Part shown: one piece after another, positions 24,740-28,188 of the stretch
Position numbering within the stretch: position 1 is the first letter of the stretch
Layout of the letters: the number at the start of each line of letters is the position of its first letter
NCBI GenBank assembly: GCA_002409995.1
Contig: DHOR01000023.1
Coordinates: 414 to 28,601, forward strand
DNA from: Hungatella sp. UBA5385
Lineage (GTDB): Bacteria > Bacillota > Clostridia > Lachnospirales > Lachnospiraceae
Length of the DNA stretch: 28,188 nt
Direction of reading: 5' to 3'
Notes under the pieces: generated by a model
The model's database searches: none
Seen by the model: only the letters and a program-made list of their open reading frames with translations
What the model was told of the DNA's origin: nothing
Position numbers and translations under genes: made by a program

Positions 24740-25927
24740 TTATCCCATAGCCTGATAATACCGGTAAACCGGTACCATAACAGATAACATAATATAGCCA
24801 ATAAGCGCAGCAAGCATAATAATCATCACAGGCTCTGCCAGCGCCAACAGACGCTCTGCTGCAGTTTCCGCTTTTTCCTCAAATGAATCGGCAGTCTGAT
24901 CCATCATTGAATCAATGGCTCCTGCCTCCTCACCAATGTAAAGACCTACTGCCAATTCATAATCCAGTTCTTTGATCCCGGCAATCGCATCTGACAGAGC
25001 AGTTCCATTTTTCACATCTTCGATTGCATGTGCAAAACGGGACTTCATATATTCATTTCCAATGACTTCTCCGGCGATTCCCAGACTTTCCAGCACAGGC
25101 ACACCTCCTGTATACAAGGAACGAAAGGTACGGGCAAATCTGGCTGTTAATATGGCACGGACCTGTGTTCCTGCAAATGGAAGATATAAAATCAGCCGAT
25201 CTCTTGCGTTCTGAACGGCTGGTATATTCAGTATCCAATAAATAACAGCTATCAGTGCTGTCAGTAACAGAATCATTTCCAGATAATAATTGGTTAGCAT
25301 ATTGCTGGCAATCATAAGAAAGCGGGTAGATGCGGGCAATGTTTCCATAGATTCAAATATATGAAAAAATTCAGGTAATATCTGGGTAAATAAAAGAAGC
25401 AAGGCTGCTGCTATTACAATCAGAAGGAAAATAGGATAGGTCATGGCTGTTCCCATTTTCTTACGAAGCTTATTCTCACGTTCATAGTAAACTGCCATTT
25501 TCCCAGCTGCTTCTCCTAAATTACCCTCTGCCTCTCCTGCACGGAACATGCCAATAATAAGAGGTGGGAAGATTCCTTCCTGAGCCTCCATGGCTTCAGA
25601 AAGTTCGGTTCCCTGAAGGAGCATGGAATAGATACGGGAATAAAGTTCTTTTAAATCTGCCCTCTTCTCTCTGTGACAGAGAAGCTTCACTGCCTGAGCC
25701 AAAGGAATTCCGGTTAAAACCATAGAGGAAACTGCATTGGAAAATATGGTAAGCTGAGCTGCCTTTAAAGGGCGTTTCCGATTTTTATTACGGACTTCTC
25801 TTACCTTTATTGGAAACAGACCGGAAGAACGCAGCTCGTTCCATGCCTGATTCTCATCAGCAGCCTTTTGTTTTCCTCTTATGGATTTTCCGCTGATATC
25901 CTTTGCTACATATTCAAAGTATGCCAT
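24740..25927 (-). CDS. pilC: Type IV pilus inner-membrane platform protein PilC / GspF
   Basis: Integral membrane platform protein of 395 residues. It begins MAYFEYVAKDISGKSIRGK, as usual for the family. Two GspF domains are recognisable: the first at about 60-180 (FSNAVSSMVLTGIPLAQAV, GMFRAGEAEGNLG) and the second at about 260-385 (FARTFRSLYTGGVPVLESL, YIGEEAGAIDSMM). Membrane helices lie near 160-185, 215-235 and 365-390. It lies just beyond the terminator-like hairpin at 25955-25984, and its ribosome binding site (GGGGGAT) is rather distant from the ATG, so expression may be lower than that of the pilins. Confidence 0.95.
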   Translation of the reverse strand: MAYFEYVAKDISGKSIRGKQKAADENQAWNELRSSGLFPIKVREVRNKNRKRPLKAAQLTIFSNAVSSMVLTGIPLAQAVKLLCHREKRADLKELYSRIYSMLLQGTELSEAMEAQEGIFPPLIIGMFRAGEAEGNLGEAAGKMAVYYERENKLRKKMGTAMTYPIFLLIVIAAALLLLFTQILPEFFHIFESMETLPASTRFLMIASNMLTNYYLEMILLLTALIAVIYWILNIPAVQNARDRLILYLPFAGTQVRAILTARFARTFRSLYTGGVPVLESLGIAGEVIGNEYMKSRFAHAIEDVKNGTALSDAIAGIKELDYELAVGLYIGEEAGAIDSMMDQTADSFEEKAETAAERLLALAEPVMIIMLAALIGYIMLSVMVPVYRYYQAMG

Positions 25928-25954
25928 TAGAGTTTAAATCCCCCATTTCTATAA

Positions 25955-25984
25955 AAAGGGTCACCGCTGCTGCGATAACCCTTT
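25955..25984 (-). terminator. Terminator-like hairpin between pilin genes and pilC
   Basis: AAAGGGT (25955-25961) pairs with ACCCTTT (25978-25984); inside the 16-nt loop CGC and GCG pair again. On the minus strand the stem is followed by a short U run (five T including stem bases, then ATAG). It lies 20 nt past the pilin stop codon and 28 nt before pilC. Partial termination here would give more pilin mRNA than assembly-machine mRNA; it could also protect the 3' end of the pilin mRNA. Confidence 0.65.
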
Positions 25985-26003
25985 CAACAATCTGCCTCCG
26001 ACT

Positions 26004-26438
26004 CTATTTATCCCCATAAGTTACGCCGTCGCCTCTCTCAATGGTGACGGTATCACCGTTGCTAGACGTAAATAGTACTTTTTCCACTGTGCTGTCTTCA
26101 ATGGTAATTACGTAAGTGCTTCTCTCATCAATATCATTGGACAAGTATGCCTCTACCTGCATGATATAGGTATTATCGTTTTCATCTCTGGAATACTGTC
26201 CATCAGCTAAAACATCTGCTCCACCGTTATCAAGCATCTCAGTTGCGGCCGCCTGAGCAGCCACATATACAGTTCTTGCCTGAACAGTAAAGGCTTTCTT
26301 CTTGGAATCATTGATAAATCCACTCATGGTGGGAATTGCCACTGCAGACAGTATTGCAATAATTACCAACACAGATAATACCTCAACCAGGGTAAATCCT
26401 TCTTCACGTTTCTTATATCCATTAAAATGCTCTATCAT
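26004..26438 (-). CDS. Type IV prepilin, likely major pilin
   Basis: A 144-residue prepilin with a 14-residue leader (MIEHFNGYKKREEG) and the classical mature N-terminus FTLVEVLSVLVIIAILSAVA, including F1 and Glu5. The head domain (about 95 residues) is rich in Asp, Thr and Val, with no cysteine, unlike many proteobacterial pilins. AAGGA lies about 7 nt before the ATG. F1, the position upstream of the hairpin and the small size make it the better candidate for the major subunit of the two leading pilins. Methylation and cleavage need a prepilin peptidase, which is not in the window. Confidence 0.88.
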   Translation of the reverse strand: MIEHFNGYKKREEGFTLVEVLSVLVIIAILSAVAIPTMSGFINDSKKKAFTVQARTVYVAAQAAATEMLDNGGADVLADGQYSRDENDNTYIMQVEAYLSNDIDERSTYVITIEDSTVEKVLFTSSNGDTVTIERGDGVTYGDK

Positions 26439-26450
26439 AAATATCCTTCT

Positions 26451-26894
26451 TTACTTTCTCGCCCTGACAATTACTTCTGATTCCTTCTTAATCTCTATTT
26501 CATAAGATTTCACCCTGTAAACAAAGTTGGTAACCTTCAAAGTCTTATGATCATAACCCAATCCAACAATCCGGGCATCCCCTGTGTAATAACCTTCCAA
26601 TGTGTCATGAAGTTTATTTTTCTCTTCCTCTAAAAGTGGATGACAGATATCATTGGACACCTGCATCAGATTCAAACATCCATTGCGTTCCTCTTCCACC
26701 AGATATGCCTGTACTGCAGACCGGATGGTATAAGCTTCCATAACACATGCCTCTTCCGATGCTTCCCTTACATAAGCTGCCAGCGTGGGTACAGCTGTTG
26801 ACATCATAATAACCAGGATTACCAAAACTGCCAATATCTCAGGAAGGGTAACTCCCTGTTGGCTCTTAAACAAACTGATTGTTTTTTTCATCAT
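26451..26894 (-). CDS. Type IV prepilin, second leading pilin
   Basis: Prepilin of 147 residues with a 14-residue leader (MMKKTISLFKSQQG) and mature start VTLPEILAVLVILVIMMSTA with Glu5. Three cysteines occur in the head (near residues 50, 73 and 83), unlike the adjacent likely major pilin. ATG 26894 gives the same leader length as the neighbour; ATG 26891 and a TTG at 26906 are alternatives, and no start has a clear ribosome binding site. The start lies 29 nt inside the DUF4250 gene, so translation is probably coupled. A 12-nt gap separates it from the next pilin. Confidence 0.85.
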   Translation of the reverse strand: MMKKTISLFKSQQGVTLPEILAVLVILVIMMSTAVPTLAAYVREASEEACVMEAYTIRSAVQAYLVEEERNGCLNLMQVSNDICHPLLEEEKNKLHDTLEGYYTGDARIVGLGYDHKTLKVTNFVYRVKSYEIEIKKESEVIVRARK

Positions 26895-27045
26895 AATAGT
26901 AGTCAATTGCCTCTAAAGTATTCACTGTCTTATCCTGATCAATATTAAGTGCAAGACAGCACTCCTTGATTGAAGGATAAAAATCCCGCAATTGGGTATT
27001 GATATAACTTAAAAGAATATATGGATCTTTGGGTATCTTAGTCAT
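26866..27045 (-). CDS. DUF4250-family small protein
   Basis: A 59-residue protein beginning MTKIPKDPYILLSYINTQLR, followed by DFYPS and ending YDEKNNQFV; these blocks match the DUF4250 family of small Clostridia proteins of unknown function. ATG 27045 has AGGAG 8 nt upstream and the family N-terminus; a longer frame from 27084 has no support. It is the first gene after the promoter at 27075-27103 and overlaps the first pilin gene. Family members are predicted soluble; a link to pilus biogenesis is suggested here only by operon position. Confidence 0.85.
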   Translation of the reverse strand: MTKIPKDPYILLSYINTQLRDFYPSIKECCLALNIDQDKTVNTLEAIDYYYDEKNNQFV

Positions 27046-27074
27046 TGGTGTACTCCTGTTGTAAGAATGGTTCA

Positions 27075-27103
27075 ATTCTAGCATAATATTCCATTTTTTA
27101 CAA
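27075..27103 (-). promoter_or_regulatory. Sigma-A-type promoter for the DUF4250-pilus operon
   Basis: On the minus strand, TTGTAA (27098-27103), a 17-nt spacer and TAGAAT (27075-27080), with a TG one base before the -10. The predicted start near 27068 gives a 23-nt leader. Its -35 is 6 bp from the -35 of the divergent asparaginase promoter. Confidence 0.7.
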
Positions 27104-27109
27104 GGAATG

Positions 27110-27139
27110 TTGCAAGATATGTAAGAGACATGCTACAAT
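27110..27139 (+). promoter_or_regulatory. Sigma-A-type promoter for the asparaginase gene
   Basis: TTGCAA (27110-27115), an 18-nt spacer and TACAAT (27134-27139), with an extended -10 TG at 27131-27132. The predicted start near 27146 precedes AGGAGG (27157-27162) and the ATG at 27171. Confidence 0.7.
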
Positions 27140-27170
27140 TATTTTCAGAAACAATCAGGAGGTACCTTCA

Positions 27171-28172
27171 ATGAAAAAAATACTTATGGTAGGAACAGGA
27201 GGAACCATTGCCTGCAAGCGCAGCGTCATCGGTTTAACTCCTCTGATCACCTCAGAGGAACTGCTATCCTATGTACCTTCAGCAAAGGAATTCTGCCGTG
27301 CAGACAGTCTCCAGCTGCTGAATATAGACAGCACCAATATGCAGCCGAAACACTGGGTTACCATTGCTAAAGCAATCAGAGACAATTATAACGAATACGA
27401 TGGTTTTGTAATTTGCCACGGAACAGATACTATGGCTTATACAGCCGCAGCTCTCTCCTATTTGATTCAGAATTCCAGAAAACCTGTTGTCATAACAGGC
27501 TCACAAAAACCAATTGATATGGAGAATACGGATGCAAGGCTGAATCTCCTTGACAGCCTTCGTTTTGCCAGCGATGACAGAGCTCATGGAGTTACCATTG
27601 TATTTGACGGAAAGGTGATTGCAGGAACCCGGGGGAAAAAGGAACGGACCAAAAGCTACAATGCATTTTCCAGCATCAACTTCCCCTATATTGCCGCAAT
27701 CCAGGATGATCACATCATCTTCTATCTGGAGGACAAATACAGAATTACAGCCCCGGTCCGTTTTTACGACCATTTAAACTCCCATGTTGCCCTGGTTAAG
27801 CTGATCCCTTCTATGGATTCCCATGTTCTGGACTATATGGCAGAACACTATGATGCTGTTATTATCGAGTCCTTCGGAGTAGGCGGACTGCCTTCCTATG
27901 ATTCCGGCGACTTCTACAAAGCAGTCAGCAAATGGATTGCTCTTAACAAAACCGTGGTAATGACCACTCAGGTCACCAATGAAGGCAGCAATATGTCAGT
28001 CTACGAAGTGGGCCGTTCCATAAAAAAAGAGCTTGATCTTCTGGAAGCTTATGATATGACTCTGGAAGCAACCGTGACCAAGCTGATGTGGATTCTGGGT
28101 CAGACAAAAAATCCGGAGAAGATTCGGGAATTGTTTTATCAGACTATAAATCGGGATATTCTGTTTTTTTAA
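27171..28172 (+). CDS. ansA: L-asparaginase, type I (cytoplasmic)
   Basis: Hydrolyses asparagine to aspartate and ammonia. The 333-residue protein has no signal peptide, which fits the cytoplasmic AnsA form. Catalytic elements are present: the nucleophile T12 in VGTGGTIACK, the T85/D86 pair in ICHGTDTMAYT, and the lysine about K161 in RTKSYNAFSSIN. GSQKPIDMENTDARLNL corresponds to the second family block (TGSQ). The C-terminal domain includes ESFGVGG. A perfect AGGAGG lies 8 nt before the ATG. It is divergent from the pilus operon and transcribed from its own promoter. A related aminohydrolase acting on glutamine is possible, but type I asparaginase fits best. Confidence 0.95.
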   Translation: MKKILMVGTGGTIACKRSVIGLTPLITSEELLSYVPSAKEFCRADSLQLLNIDSTNMQPKHWVTIAKAIRDNYNEYDGFVICHGTDTMAYTAAALSYLIQNSRKPVVITGSQKPIDMENTDARLNLLDSLRFASDDRAHGVTIVFDGKVIAGTRGKKERTKSYNAFSSINFPYIAAIQDDHIIFYLEDKYRITAPVRFYDHLNSHVALVKLIPSMDSHVLDYMAEHYDAVIIESFGVGGLPSYDSGDFYKAVSKWIALNKTVVMTTQVTNEGSNMSVYEVGRSIKKELDLLEAYDMTLEATVTKLMWILGQTKNPEKIRELFYQTINRDILFF

Positions 28173-28188
28173 AATCGGGGTTCGACCC

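Overview
This 28.2 kb window looks like the chromosome of a Lachnospiraceae-type Clostridia bacterium (Firmicutes). The grounds are moderately AT-rich sequence, purine-rich AGGAGG-type ribosome binding sites, a DUF4250 gene, a VanRS-like two-component system, and gene families and codon use typical of gut clostridia. The family assignment is inference; no rRNA or tRNA gene is present. All genes run on the minus strand except sfsA (1676-2500) and an asparaginase gene (27171-28172).

Layout. (1) 1-2500: 3'-truncated thrC, divergent from sfsA, each with a good sigma-A-type promoter. (2) 2523-12789, read right to left: a VanR/VanS-like pair, a large exported protein, an ABC ATPase and permease, endonuclease IV, then an SPFH/zinc-ribbon, zinc-ribbon/membrane and TPM trio resembling B. 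subtilis YdjI-YdjG-YdjH. Short gaps and overlaps suggest cotranscription, except for a 68-nt gap before the SPFH gene. The theme is envelope stress. (3) 12967-16293: plsC with its own promoter, pheA (chorismate mutase/prephenate dehydratase) and a DUF815 AAA+ ATPase. (4) 16348-16815: a small CmpB-type membrane protein. (5) 16855-17820: about 1 kb with no credible gene, holding two long imperfect palindromes of about 280 bp. (6) 17833-27045: a type IV pilus operon in the order DUF4250, two pilins, terminator-like hairpin, pilC, a pilM-pilN fusion, pilO-like, three minor pilins, pilB, with a cardiolipin synthase gene coupled to the end of pilB. (7) The asparaginase gene, divergent from the pilus operon.

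The strongest unexplained signal is the pair of palindromes at 16855-17134 and 17543-17820. Each has arms of about 100 bp and an apical region of 77-78 nt. The arms are largely unrelated between the copies, but the apical regions, read in opposite orientations, share a 39-nt core (30 of 39 identical by eye). In both copies the core is followed by a short hairpin of different sequence but similar pairing, then CGGAATTT. This is the signature of a structured RNA or of a mobile element that folds as single-stranded DNA. I cannot assign it to a known family.

Other points worth checking are a hairpin between the pilin genes and the rest of the pilus operon, a 36-bp tandem repeat inside cls, the PilM-PilN fusion, and back-to-back promoters between the pilus operon and the asparaginase gene. 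All start choices and family calls were made by eye, without database searches.
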